DNA of 64,000 nt, taken from positions 289,191 to 353,190 of the forward strand of contig JADJAG010000007.1 in the NCBI GenBank assembly GCA_016704325.1. Reading direction: 5' to 3'. Source of the DNA: Chitinophagaceae bacterium. GTDB taxonomy: Bacteria > Bacteroidota > Bacteroidia > Chitinophagales > UBA10324. Both the position numbers and the translations under genes were made by a program. Of the stretch, positions 53,429 to 62,591 are shown piece by piece. The notes under the pieces were generated by a model, which worked only from the letters and a program-made list of their open reading frames with translations, had not been told where the DNA came from and did not search any database. Positions within the stretch are counted from its first letter, which is position 1, and each line of letters begins with the position of its first letter.

Positions 53429-55155
53429 ATGAAACACGTTATTTTGATTTTCGCATCACTTCTGGCCGCAGTATCTGTATATAGTCAAGCACCAAATACC
53501 TGGACGCTAAAAGCCCCTTTCGGGGGAACTGCCCGCTGGGGTGCTGTTGGTTTCAGCATGGGCAGCAAAGGATATCTGGGAACGGGATCCAATTATGGTG
53601 TAGGGCCATTTACTACAACGATTTCTGGGAATATGATCCTGCTTTGAACACCTGGACGCAGAAAGCAGATTTCGGGGGAACTGCCCGCAACGATGCTGTT
53701 GGTTTCAGCATCGGCAGCAAAGGATATGTAGGAACGGGACGTACTAATAACTAACCGAATAACTTCAAAGATTTTTGGGAATACGATCCCCCGTTGAACA
53801 CCTGGACGCAGAAAGCCCATTTCAGGAGAACTGCCCGCTACGATGCTGTTGGCTTCAGCATCGGCAGCAAAGGATATCTGGGAACGGGACTTTCACCTAA
53901 CGCCAGCACGAAAGATTTTTGGGAATACGATCCAGCATTGAACACCTGGACGCAGAAACAGGATTTCGCGGGAACTGCCCGCAAGCGTGCTGTTGGTTTC
54001 AGCATCGGCAGCAAAGGATATCTTGGAACAGGATCTGCTGAATATCCTGATTATTACAAAGATTTCTGGGAATACGATCCTGCATTGAACACCTGGTTTA
54101 AGAAAGCAGATTTCGGGGGAACTGCCCGCCACGATGCTAATGGTTTCAGCATCTGGAGCAAAGGATATCTGGGAACGGGGGTTGATGTCACTTACCCTGG
54201 CACCAAGGAGGATTTCTGGGAATACGATCCGGCATTGAACACCTGGACTCAGAAAACTGACTTTGGGGGAGGCGAGCGATCATCTAGCGTTGGCTTCAGC
54301 ATTGGCAGCAAAGGATATCTGGGAACGGGATATTCTAACGATGGAACAGGAGGTCACTACTACAAGAATTTCTGGGAATACACTCCGGAATGCACCGGCT
54401 TGACCGTTTATGCTGATGCCGATAGTGATGGCTATGGCGATGCAGTCAACAGTTTTGTCGCAGCAGACTGTATAGTGCCGGAAGGTTATATAACAACAAA
54501 TAGTAGCGACTGCGATGATGCGAATGCGGCTGTAAATCCTACCATATCAGAAGTGTGCGGTAATGCAATTGATGACGATTGTAATGGGCAGGTGGACTGC
54601 TGTCTGATACCAGCAATTTCCTCAGTAACTAACATCACGTCTTCTTCATTTCAATTAAACTGGCAGCCTGTTCCTGATGCACTCAACTATAAGATTAGGT
54701 ATAAAGTGAAAAATACAGATACCTGGTTAATCATCAAATCACCTACTAATACAGCGTCCATTGTCGGCTTAACCGCAAGTACTGTGTATGCCTTGCAGGT
54801 GAAATCTGTGTGCAATAGACAACCCTCAATAGTTTCTGATTGGTCATTCAAGGCATTCCCCACCACGGCTCCTTTAAAAATGGCCGATGCGCTTTCACTG
54901 CAAACATCATTGGAACTTTATCCCAATCCATCATCCGGCGATGCTGTCGTTCATTTGATTCTTTCGCAATCATCACCCGTGAGTGTAAAAATTTTTGATG
55001 TGAATGGAAAGGAAATCAAAATAGTTGTGAATCAAGCACTCGATGCAGGCGATCATTTCTTTTCAATTAATACTGCTCTATATTCAAAAGGACTATATTT
55101 TGTGCAAATGATTTCGGAAAGTGGACTTCAGCATGAGAAGCTGATAGTGCAATAA
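53429..55155 (+). pseudogene. Broken kelch-repeat protein with MopE-like, FN3 and T9SS type A domains
   Basis: Signal peptide at the ATG 53429 (KHVILIFASLLAAVSVYS). Seven or so kelch-like units of about 50 residues follow, each with DFWEYDPALNTWTQK, ADFGGTAR and VGFSIGSKGYLGTG. Two lesions break the frame: a missing T at the run 53609-53611, and an in-frame TAA at 53752-53754. The open part restarts at 53794. After the repeats come a MopE-type metal-binding motif (SSDCDDANAAVNPTISEVCG then DDDCNGQVD), a fibronectin type III domain (SSVTNITSSSFQLNWQPVPD) and a sorting tail (SLELYPNPSSGDAVVHLIL; SKGLYFVQMI). The intact form would be a surface beta-propeller. The TAA cannot be explained by a homopolymer error, so decay is likely. 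Direct repeats flank it. Confidence 0.8.
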
Positions 55156-55277
55156 AAAAAGTAGGTAAAGAACGTAGATTCAATTTCTCTTCCTGACTGT
55201 AACAATTTTTGAATAGTTAGAATGAATGTGTCGCGGTTGGTGCAAGCACTTCCGTTGGTCGGGATTTGTAATCACAT

Positions 55278-55440
55278 GTTCGAAACCTTGGGAATCATTG
55301 ACTGGATTGACTTTTAGTCATATTTCGAATGGAAAAAGAGAGTGTAAAACTTAATCTCGAATAGGCATGAATTATTTTTCCATTAGGAAAAGGCAGTTAC
55401 TACAAGTATCACATTTCATTTTCAGTTGAAAAACCACTCA
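55278..55440. repeat. Direct repeat, right copy, flanking the kelch gene
   Basis: Second copy of the unit at 52811-52972, in the same orientation. It lies about 120 bp after the kelch gene stop. Just upstream, TCGGGATTTGTAATCACATG (55258-55277) is the full form of the dispersed element. Confidence 0.85.
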
Positions 55441-55608
55441 TTGGCGGATTACGCTGACCAAACAGCATTAATAAGAAAGTAGAATGAATCAAATGTTAAA
55501 CTTCTCATCCCGGAAAAGAATAGATTCAATGAGGAAGGGGTAAGCGATTTAAATTTATTCACTATTGAGAGTGATCATAATTCTAATCCTACTTGGCTAA
55601 AATTTGTA

Positions 55609-55806
55609 TTGCTTGAAAAAGGGGTAAATGAGGCTGACCATATGTATAAGGAAGCTCATTCGCACAGACACCCCAAGGAGGACATAGAATGGGCTATAAA
55701 GCTCCGAAAAGAGGATAAAACACTCGAGCAAATAGCCGAGACGATACTAGGAGACAAGAGTAAAAAGGGAACTATTAGCAAATGGCTGAAAAGGTTTCCA
55801 GAATAG
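55609..55806 (+). CDS. Small protein or gene remnant with a helix-turn-helix-like end
   Basis: 65 residues from a TTG start, or 54 from the ATG at 55642. The frame is open without ATG back to about 55480 (reading KLLIPEKNRFNEEGVSDLNL upstream), so this may be the 3' end of a larger lost gene. The C-terminal part, HPKEDIEWAIKLRKEDKTLE then QIAETILGDKSKKGTISKWL and KRFPE, looks like a short DNA-binding helix-turn-helix. I do not recognise the family. It lies between the kelch region and the IS66 element inside the island. It could belong to a former replication or mobilisation gene, but this is a guess. Confidence 0.4.
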   Translation: MLEKGVNEADHMYKEAHSHRHPKEDIEWAIKLRKEDKTLEQIAETILGDKSKKGTISKWLKRFPE

Positions 55807-56069
55807 GTGAAGTTTCCAAATGTTTCCATATGTGAAAGGAAACTTGGAAACATCTTAAGGTGCAGTTGCTCAATTTCTGTGGTTCATTGAGTATATTCAA
55901 TTTGCGAGTTTGAATTTGAATGATGTTTATACCCTTTTTTGTGACGGCTTATATACATCTCGACAACAAATAACCGGTATATGCTGACATATAGCTAGCA
56001 GTAAGCATCCCGTAAACCACGTATTGCAGGGTTAATCAACACCGATCAAATTTGCGCAAAAAAAAGCGG

Positions 56070-56362
56070 ATGCGCACTTCACAAGAGAAATATTTTTCGA
56101 TCATTGAAAAGTTTATGAGCAGTGGGCTTTCGGCAAAGGCCTTCAGCGAGCGCAACAGGATCAATAAAAATACCTTGAGCTACTGGAAGAAAAGATACAG
56201 AGACCAAAGCAAGGTGCAGCAAAAGGATTTACCGCTTTATCCATTACCCAGATACAGTCAAAGCAGATTAGCATTGAATATGCCGATGGTACACGGCTGG
56301 TCTTTAGTGATGCTGTTAATGCGGCAGTACTCAGGTCACTCGTTCCTGTTTTCCAACCATGA
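56070..56362 (+). CDS. tnpA: IS66 TnpA, one apparent -1 frameshift
   Basis: Start at the ATG 56070 (MRTSQEKYFSIIEKFMSSGL). The N-terminal half is a helix-turn-helix (SAKAFSERNRINKNTLSYWK). The frame is lost at the A-run 56221-56224; one extra A restores GFTALSITQIQSKQISIEYA and DGTRLVFSDAVNAAVLRSLV-PVFQP, the normal IS66 TnpA ending. The restored stop (TGA, 56360-56362) overlaps the tnpB start in ATGA. About 98 residues when restored. It is one of the two accessory proteins that IS66 needs for transposition. Confidence 0.8.
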
Positions 56363-56711
56363 TTGGATTTAACAGTGCACAACGGTTTTTCTGTACCGTG
56401 GAGCGGTCGACATGCGTAAGAGCTTCGATGGGTTGTGCGGTGTGGTGACGGCTGAACTGGACAAGCCACTGACCACAGGGGACGTATTTATCTTCGTCAA
56501 TAAACCCCGTCACAGCATCAAGTTGTTGGTATGGGATCGCAGCGGCTTTGTGATTTATTACAAGCGACTCGAACAAGGCACTTTTGAATTGCCGGCAGGT
56601 GGAGATGCAAAAAGTACGGTACTTAGATGGGATGAACTGGTGATGATACTGGAAGGCATCACACTGGGTTCGGTGAAAAGAAAAAAACGGTTCACTTATC
56701 CACAGCAGTGA
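56359..56711 (+). CDS. tnpB: IS66 TnpB (Orf2-like), one apparent -1 frameshift
   Basis: The start ATG at 56359 gives MIGFNSAQRFF. One more T in the run 56386-56390 leads to LYRGAVDMRKSFDGLCGVVT, the usual IS66 Orf2 signature. The rest is intact: DVFIFVNKPRHSIKLLVWDR, SGFVIYYKRLEQGTFELP and a basic end. Restored length about 118 residues. TnpB of IS66 is an accessory factor and is unrelated to the RNA-guided TnpB of IS605/IS607. Confidence 0.85.
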
Positions 56712-56791
56712 ATAAGAAATGGAATTTTGTGAGTAAAAACGACCCTTGAAATGATTTACCGCTAAGGGTGCCAGTTATCTTTGCTTTCGCA

Positions 56792-58310
56792 ATGACAGCA
56801 ACTACGCCTCTACAGGAAATGACCCGCGAACAACTGCTCGGTGTAGTAGACAAGCAGTATACGGTGATTGGTGAAAAGGAAGAAAAAATTGATTCGTTGC
56901 AGTTTCGGGTGAGTGAACTGGAGCGGCTGATCTTTGGTGTTAAAAGCGAACGCTTTGTCGCCGCCACCGGCCCTGAACAAGGTCATCTGGATTTTGGAAG
57001 TAGCAGCGAACAGCAAACAGAAGCCCCTGCTACCGAAACAATCACCTACGAACGGGAAAAATCGGGGAGCAACAAAAAGCCATCACGGCAAGTGCTGCCT
57101 GCCCATCTTCCAAGAATAGAGCACATTCTTGATCCGGATGAAGATATAACCGGACTGATAAAGATCGGGGAAGAGGTAACCGAAGAGTTGGAATATAGTC
57201 CGGGCAAACTATTTGTTAACCGGTATGTTCGTCCTAAATATGTAAAACCCACCGGGCAGGGTAATAAGATCATCATCGCTGCCATGCCTGATCGGGTGCT
57301 GCCTAAATGCATGGCAGGTCCAGCGTTGCTTGCTGCACTGGTCATAGCAAAATTTATGGATCACATTCCCTTGTATCGTCAGTCACAAATGTTCAGGCGG
57401 CAGGGTATTGACTTACCGGATTCCACCATAGGGTCTTCGGTTAATAATGTAGCCAGGCTGATCGAACCGCTCTATCAGGCACACAAAAGAAAAACACTGA
57501 GTGCCACCTATCTTCAGGCAGATGAGACGCCGATCAGGGTACTGGAATCAGAAAATCCCGGAAGCACCCATCGGGGTTATTATTGGGTGTACCAGGATCC
57601 GCAGGAGCGATTGGTGTTGTTTGATTACCGGCAGGGTCGCGGCCGGGAAGGCCCAACCGAAATACTGAAAAATTTTAAAGGACATCTCCAGACCGATGGT
57701 TACGGAGTGTATGATCAGTTTGGACAGCGTGAACACATTACCCTCATTCACTGCTGGGCGCACGTGAGGCGTAAGTTTACCGATGCCCTCGACAGCGACC
57801 CGGCGAGGGCTGATGTGGCGCTCACCCATATACAAAAGCTCTATGCAGTGGAACGGGAAATAAAGCAGCTGCAATTAAACAGCGAACAGGCAGTGGAGAT
57901 TAGAAAACAAAAATCACTTCCTGTAACCCAAGCATTGGAAAAGTGGATGACCGAAACGATAACACAGGTGCTGCCCAAAAGCCTTATAGCTGGGGCCATT
58001 GTGTACACCCTGCCAAGAATAGATGCGCTTAAATGTTACCTGTCTGATGCCCGCTTGCAAATTGACAACAACCTCACTGAAAATGCTATTCGTCCAGTAG
58101 CGGTTGGAAGAAAAAAATTACCTGTTCGCCGGATCACATTCGTCTGCACAACATGCAGCCATCTTCTATTCACTGTTTGCCACTTGCAAAGCCAAAAATA
58201 TCAATCCCCAAACCTGGCTCACCGAAACGCTGATCAAAATAGGCTCACACCCCATCAATAGAATCCATGAACTGCTGCCCGGGGCAAAATTGTCTAATGA
58301 TAATTGTTGA
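56792..58310 (+). CDS. tnpC: IS66 transposase TnpC, one apparent +1 frameshift near the end
   Basis: The start ATG 56792 (MTATTPLQEMTREQLLGVVD) leads to a coiled-coil region (KEEKIDSLQFRVSELERLIF), then the DDE domain: first Asp in YLQADETPIRVLE, second in HLQTDGYGVYDQF, and Glu in NNLTENAIRPVAVG. The A-run 58111-58117 has one base too many; with six A the frame runs GRKNYLFAGSHSSAQHAAIF, YSLFATCKAKNINPQTWLTE and ends HELLPGAKLSNDNC at 58310, the normal C-terminus. About 505 residues. It cuts and joins the IS ends. It looks recently active apart from the homopolymer change. Confidence 0.9.
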
Positions 58311-58555
58311 TTGATTGGATACGTGGTTCACGGGATGCTTACGCTAGCAAGTGCCGGCATATGCCAACATAAGGCGAACAAATGCCGACAAATAGCCGAT
58401 AATAATCAGTTATTATACCGACAATTACCCGAAAAGCATTTCAAATTTCTTCATAAAACTAAAACTCGTAAAAAAGAATCAGAAAATACTCCGATAAAAG
58501 ATTGAAAAATGATTCAAGTTTTTTCTTTTCTGTAAAGGATATCTATACAATAGGA

Positions 58556-59224
58556 TTATTTTAGATACGGCTTGTACATAGCATTAAGGCCATATTTATT
58601 GTATAGGCACTGAAATATTTTCATAAAATAAGTTTCCTCCCATCCTGATAAATCAAAATCATTTTGAAGATTGTATATTATTATGCGTATGGACTTAACT
58701 TTTGAATTAAGAATTCTATGAACTAGTAATTCTTGGTTGCGATAACTTATATTGCCATTCCTATCCATTGTTAAAGCTGTAAAATCAATAGATTGCTCAA
58801 AATTATTTTCTTTGGTAATAAACCTCGTCCAAGTGCGAGTTCCGGTTAAGGTTGAAACAGAATCGTTATCAAAGAGGAATAGTAGTTTGTAATTAAGGGA
58901 TTCATGCGGAACAGGTTCGTAATTTTTTAAATGAGGGCTAATAGTAGTTATACTAATAACAACGTTAGAATCAATAAAATGCGTCAATATTTTAAAGCTA
59001 TCTCCATTATTCTCCAGCGTAAGGACTTTATTTAAGTTGTATTCAGAAATTACTTTTTCAAACTTATCAAAACTGATATTCAGAATTGCTTCATCGCAAT
59101 CACAACAACTTGGATTAGCTCTTTTTGCGTTTCCTTGCTGTTCTTGATTAATTTGACTAGCCGAATTGCATGAGAAAAAAAAACTTGCAGTGAAGATCAA
59201 TAGAATTTTTATGTTTGGCATCAA
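58556..59224 (-). CDS. Lipoprotein of unknown function
   Basis: 222 residues. The lipoprotein signal is NIKILLIFTASFFFSC with Cys19 as anchor. A CCDCDE cluster follows at about residues 41-46. The body reads FDKFEKVISEYNLNKVLTLE, FKILTHFIDSNVVISITTIS, YKLLFLFDNDSVSTLTGTRT and SIRIIIYNLQNDFDLSGWEE; no domain is recognised. It lies 20 bp downstream of the next minus-strand gene and ends a row of three co-directional genes (60538 to 58556), which are likely an operon. A+T-rich base use differs from the core genes. Possibly part of the island cargo; function unknown. Confidence 0.7.
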   Translation of the reverse strand: MMPNIKILLIFTASFFFSCNSASQINQEQQGNAKRANPSCCDCDEAILNISFDKFEKVISEYNLNKVLTLENNGDSFKILTHFIDSNVVISITTISPHLKNYEPVPHESLNYKLLFLFDNDSVSTLTGTRTWTRFITKENNFEQSIDFTALTMDRNGNISYRNQELLVHRILNSKVKSIRIIIYNLQNDFDLSGWEETYFMKIFQCLYNKYGLNAMYKPYLK

Positions 59225-59244
59225 CTTTAAATTTTAATTTACAT

Positions 59245-60006
59245 TCAATTATTCGATAAGTCCAGCGACTTGAGGTAATCGTTTACCATATGATTAATGA
59301 CTTTTACTGCCTCTGTTTGTTGAGCTGATTGTGCAAACTTTATTGGAAAGGTTTCAAATAGTAATGTTTGGACTAGAGATGCAAATTGCTCAGCAGAATA
59401 ATTACCACTTAATGTATTAAATGCTTGCATAGCAGATTTCTTTTCAAATGGAAAAAGCGGGTTTATGTTTGATTTCCAAAAATCCGGTCGGTTATCGTTA
59501 GGAAAAACTTTGTACCAAGCCATTGTATAGAGTAAGGAGGTAAGGAAGCTATATAAATAATCTGCAGCATTTACTTTTTCTATAAGGTTTTTCCGTCCCA
59601 GGATGTTTGATTTCTTTAAGAAAATATCGGAGGTTTCATATAAGTAACTTGAACTTTGAGGATGATTATTAACTAATGCACCGGAAAGCATTTGAATAGC
59701 AATTTCATCCTTTTTTTCTTGTTCATATAATCCGGCAAGACGTTTATAACAAGCAACTTTAGCATAGTAATCTATTTTTTTACTTCCGTCGAGCAACTTG
59801 TGAAACTCTTCAATTATTTTTTTTCTATTATGATCACTAACTTTTTTGTAGTACCCGGCCATTTTATCTAAAATTGACCAATGATCAAAGTAATTCCAAT
59901 CACAGCGGTAAAGGAGTTCAAAAAGATAATCTATGGCATAATTCTCACCCTTAGCTTTTTTAATTTCTGTTGCGGGCTTTAAATGAGTGTCGTAATTCAA
60001 ATCCAT
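59245..60006 (-). CDS. Helical protein of unknown function
   Basis: 253 residues, no signal peptide. Composition is helical and hydrophilic: KAKGENYAIDYLFELLYRCD, WSILDKMAGYYKKVSDHNRK, YYAKVACYKRLAGLYEQEKK and DEIAIQMLSGALVNNHPQSS have the spacing of tetratricopeptide-like helices. The C-terminal half (SAMQAFNTLSGNYSAEQFAS; VKVINHMVNDYLKSLDLSNN) is also helical. It sits between two exported proteins in the same direction with gaps of about 20 bp. No named family is recognised. A cytoplasmic partner or immunity-type protein is possible but unproven. Confidence 0.65.
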   Translation of the reverse strand: MDLNYDTHLKPATEIKKAKGENYAIDYLFELLYRCDWNYFDHWSILDKMAGYYKKVSDHNRKKIIEEFHKLLDGSKKIDYYAKVACYKRLAGLYEQEKKDEIAIQMLSGALVNNHPQSSSYLYETSDIFLKKSNILGRKNLIEKVNAADYLYSFLTSLLYTMAWYKVFPNDNRPDFWKSNINPLFPFEKKSAMQAFNTLSGNYSAEQFASLVQTLLFETFPIKFAQSAQQTEAVKVINHMVNDYLKSLDLSNN

Positions 60007-60022
60007 TTTAAATCTCTACATG

Positions 60023-60538
60023 TTATTCAGTAAAGTAAAGTTCATACTCGACATTTTCAAGTATAAATATGTGATAAACGGTTGATGTGGCTGTGTATAC
60101 CTCATCTTCCACGGTAGAAGTTGTAATGATAAATGTAGTTGTTGCCCCTTGATAGATTTTTTTTATTTCGTCATATTCTATTTTACTATCAATTAGTTTG
60201 CATCCAAGTTCCTTTATTCTCGTTATATACGAGTTATATTTTTCTGTTTTGTGAATCTGAATATCAAGTCGATTCCTTTTTGGTTGTTCAGAGGTATACA
60301 AGGAAATAAACGATTCGGCGCTGTCGTCAAAAGAGTTTTTGTTATATGCAAAACTGCCTTTATAAAATACATTATTTTGATTGCTACTGGAGATAAATTG
60401 CCATTTTTTCATAGTTAAATATTCTTCAGCTGTTGGCAAATCTTTTTTTCGAAGAGCGAGAAGTTCCTCAAGAGTTAGGTTTTGAGAATAGGATATGAGA
60501 CGTATAGTTAAAAAGAATAAAGTAAACAAGGTTTTCAT
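60023..60538 (-). CDS. Secreted protein of unknown function
   Basis: 171 residues. Signal peptide MKTLFTLFFLTIRLISYS then Q. The mature protein begins NLTLEELLALRKKDLPTAEE and continues with strands WQFISSSNQNNVFYKGSFAY, SFISLYTSEQPKRNRLDIQI and KKIYQGATTTFIITTSTVED to a VEYELYFTE end, an alpha/beta pattern reminiscent of small periplasmic proteins of Bacteroidota. It is first of a three-gene minus-strand row. No family is recognised. Confidence 0.65.
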   Translation of the reverse strand: MKTLFTLFFLTIRLISYSQNLTLEELLALRKKDLPTAEEYLTMKKWQFISSSNQNNVFYKGSFAYNKNSFDDSAESFISLYTSEQPKRNRLDIQIHKTEKYNSYITRIKELGCKLIDSKIEYDEIKKIYQGATTTFIITTSTVEDEVYTATSTVYHIFILENVEYELYFTE

Positions 60539-60651
60539 ACATTTTTAATTTAATTTTATGCAAGCTACATGTTTTCTAATCTGGATGTGTAATTGTTTAT
60601 GGAAATATTTAAATGTGCAAAGGCGATAATTAGAAAACATTTTTCAGATAG

Positions 60652-60872
60652 CTATGTAAATGGGGTCAAAGTTGAGATTGCTTTTCCGATTTCTTGGTTA
60701 AGTCGATTTAGTGCAAACCTTGAAGGACCTCGAGGATGAAATTTACTTCGATGGGTAATTTTACTTTCAAGTTTTTTTAAAAAGGGAGCTCTGGTTTGAG
60801 ATATTCACCGAAACTCTTATATCGCTTTTCAATTAACTTTGCTAATTCAATACTAACGCTAGCACTACTCAT
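60652..60872 (-). CDS. Small ORF downstream of the KAP NTPase gene, one apparent frameshift
   Basis: From the ATG at 60872 the frame reads SSASVSIELAKLIEKRYKSF, GEYLKPELPF, then meets a stop caused by a T/A run (plus 60771-60785). If the minus-strand T-run had one more base it would continue LKKLESKITHRSKFHPRGPS, RFALNRLNQEIGKAISTLTP to TAG at 60652. The restored product has about 73 residues. It starts 57 bp after the NTPase stop on the same strand. No family is recognised; it could be a third component of the HEPN-KAP module or chance. The neighbouring 60539-60651 holds nothing visible. Confidence 0.35.
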
Positions 60873-60928
60873 TTTAATAAAAGAATAGAATTTGGATACA
60901 TTAAAATGCTGAAGTATAGCAGAAACCT

Positions 60929-62521
60929 TTATCTGAGTCTCCGGTCATTGTTGAATTCTTCAATAAATTCATTAAAGTTGGAATACATCATCATTTCCAA
61001 CTTTTTCACATTTACTTTTGATTGTTGAAATCGTAATTGCTCATTTAACTGGATAATAGCATCTCTTATTCCAACAAGCTGATTATAGTTTTCAGCATGA
61101 CGATCTATAAGCAAATGATCATCGAGCAAAGAAGTATATTTTTGGTTGCTGCTCGATTTTTTCATGCCATTAATAATTCTTTTCTGGAGTGTAGCAAGAT
61201 TGTATCTTAAAGGATTTTCAAACCTTGAGGCGTAATAAAATATTTGCAAACAAACGGGAAAACTATAAAAGCCTTGATCGCAATAGATAAGCATTTGTCT
61301 TACATTATTCTTGTACTCATTGTCTTTCTGAGAAAATACGAATGCAGGTGCTAGCTTTTCCAAAAGTATGTACTGAGGTAAAATCTTATTTTGCTCGATG
61401 TGAAAGCGTTCGTTTAATTCATTGATAAGAACATCTATTTCAAGAATGCTTCCTCCTGTTAAGAAAAAGTAAATTGAATTATAGAAATGAAAATCCTCTC
61501 TTTTATAAAAATTTCCCATGAATTGCTCTCTATAAGATTTCTCTACTTGTTTTTTTTCATCAAACATACTGCTATTTTGATTTCTATCTATAAAAGATCT
61601 AGCAAACTCAAATGGGCTTTGGTCTAATGCTTTCTTGTTTGAAGATGACAGATTGCCAGATTTGTATTCGATAGAAATAGTAATTGTAAATTTCAGAAGT
61701 TCATGAAATATTTTCCCTTCCATTTGTTTTAGGACATCTGTTTTCTTTGTCGAGTTTTTTAGTTCCGAATAAATTTGGTGGAAACAGAATAGAGCATAAT
61801 GAAGAGTTCTGAGGTTGGAAGAATTCTGTTTAAATGTTTCAAGTATGAATTTTTTATTTTCTGTCAGAAACTTCATATAATTCCGATAAGCTGCAAAGGA
61901 ATTATTTATAAGGCTTTCGTAGCTTGAACTCAAATCTTGAATGAATTCAATGCAATTGCCGACAACCTTTTCTTTTAAGTTAAAATAGTTAGTACGATCT
62001 ATTTTATTTTCATTAGCAACTATTATTACTTTTATATTTTGATTCTCTACAAGTGAATTAACGTAACCTATAAATTCATCAATTTTTAGATTCTCATTTA
62101 TCCTTTCAAGATCATCGAAGCAGATGACGAGTTCCGCAAATTTTATCAGTGATTTTTTGTTAATTTCTGTTTCAGAAGCGATTTCAATTAGAAAATTGAG
62201 GTTCTTAAGTGCCAAAAACCCTTTGGCAAGAGCTTTTGCAATCTCGAATCCCACTTTAACAGCTTTATTTTTAGAAAAGGGATAAATGGAAAGCAAGATT
62301 TCAGTTTGAATTTCTTCTATAGATTTTAATCCAAATAATGAAATTAAATGAGGTTTATATTTAACATTATTATTTTCAAAGATAGGAGTAGAAGCAATTT
62401 GGTTAAATATTGTGTTCTTAAGATAGAAGGTTTTACCAATTCCCCAATCACCAGTAATCATTAGGGCATAGTTAGTATTTGATTTTAAGTAGAATTGAAC
62501 AATATCATCAAGTGCTTTCAT
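60929..62521 (-). CDS. KAP-type P-loop NTPase
   Basis: 530 residues. Walker A is GDWGIGKT (residues 24-31), preceded by TNYALMIT. A conserved YKPHLISLFGLKSIEEIQTE (about 55-74) follows, then Walker B LVICFDDLERI (131-141) and a sensor-like KVIIVANENKID. This order is that of KAP-family NTPases (STAND-like P-loop proteins). No clear membrane segments are seen, unlike many KAP proteins, although FLALKNLNFLIEIA is hydrophobic. The C-terminal 300 residues are helical and without a named domain. The F-plasmid phage-exclusion protein PifA is a KAP member, so a defence role is plausible. It lies 70 bp downstream of the HEPN-like gene in the same direction. Confidence 0.82.
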   Translation of the reverse strand: MKALDDIVQFYLKSNTNYALMITGDWGIGKTFYLKNTIFNQIASTPIFENNNVKYKPHLISLFGLKSIEEIQTEILLSIYPFSKNKAVKVGFEIAKALAKGFLALKNLNFLIEIASETEINKKSLIKFAELVICFDDLERINENLKIDEFIGYVNSLVENQNIKVIIVANENKIDRTNYFNLKEKVVGNCIEFIQDLSSSYESLINNSFAAYRNYMKFLTENKKFILETFKQNSSNLRTLHYALFCFHQIYSELKNSTKKTDVLKQMEGKIFHELLKFTITISIEYKSGNLSSSNKKALDQSPFEFARSFIDRNQNSSMFDEKKQVEKSYREQFMGNFYKREDFHFYNSIYFFLTGGSILEIDVLINELNERFHIEQNKILPQYILLEKLAPAFVFSQKDNEYKNNVRQMLIYCDQGFYSFPVCLQIFYYASRFENPLRYNLATLQKRIINGMKKSSSNQKYTSLLDDHLLIDRHAENYNQLVGIRDAIIQLNEQLRFQQSKVNVKKLEMMMYSNFNEFIEEFNNDRRLR

Positions 62522-62591
62522 GTACGAATATTATCTAAGTTTATTAACATACTCACTTTATTGATTTAAGATTTAAGAGAAAAGAAGATAA

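Larger units (their letters stand above)
56001..58342 (+). mobile_element. IS66 family insertion sequence
   Basis: The ends are inverted: left GTAAGCATCCCGTAAACCAC at 56001-56020, right GTGGTTCACGGGATGCTTAC at 58323-58342 (one mismatch over 20 bp). A 7-bp direct repeat GCTAGCA flanks it (55994-56000, 58343-58349); 8 bp is usual for IS66, so one base may have changed. The 2342-bp element carries tnpA, tnpB and tnpC in one direction. All three are broken by single-base homopolymer indels, but each full protein can be read through. Confidence 0.92.
55973..58430. repeat. 10.5-bp-phased degenerate repeat array split by IS66
   Basis: GCC/GCT/ACC-headed units (consensus GCCGACAAAT) start at 55973, 55983, 55994, then after the IS at 58343 (target duplicate of 55994), 58353, 58363, 58374, 58384, 58395, 58417 and 58427. 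Spacing is 10 or 11 bp, with one unit position skipped near 58406. Only the two outer parts (55973-56000 and 58343-58430) belong to the array. Confidence 0.5.

Noticed and set aside
56359..56711. RNA-guided nuclease TnpB
   Set aside because: This TnpB is the small IS66 Orf2 protein; it lacks a RuvC domain and zinc ribbon.
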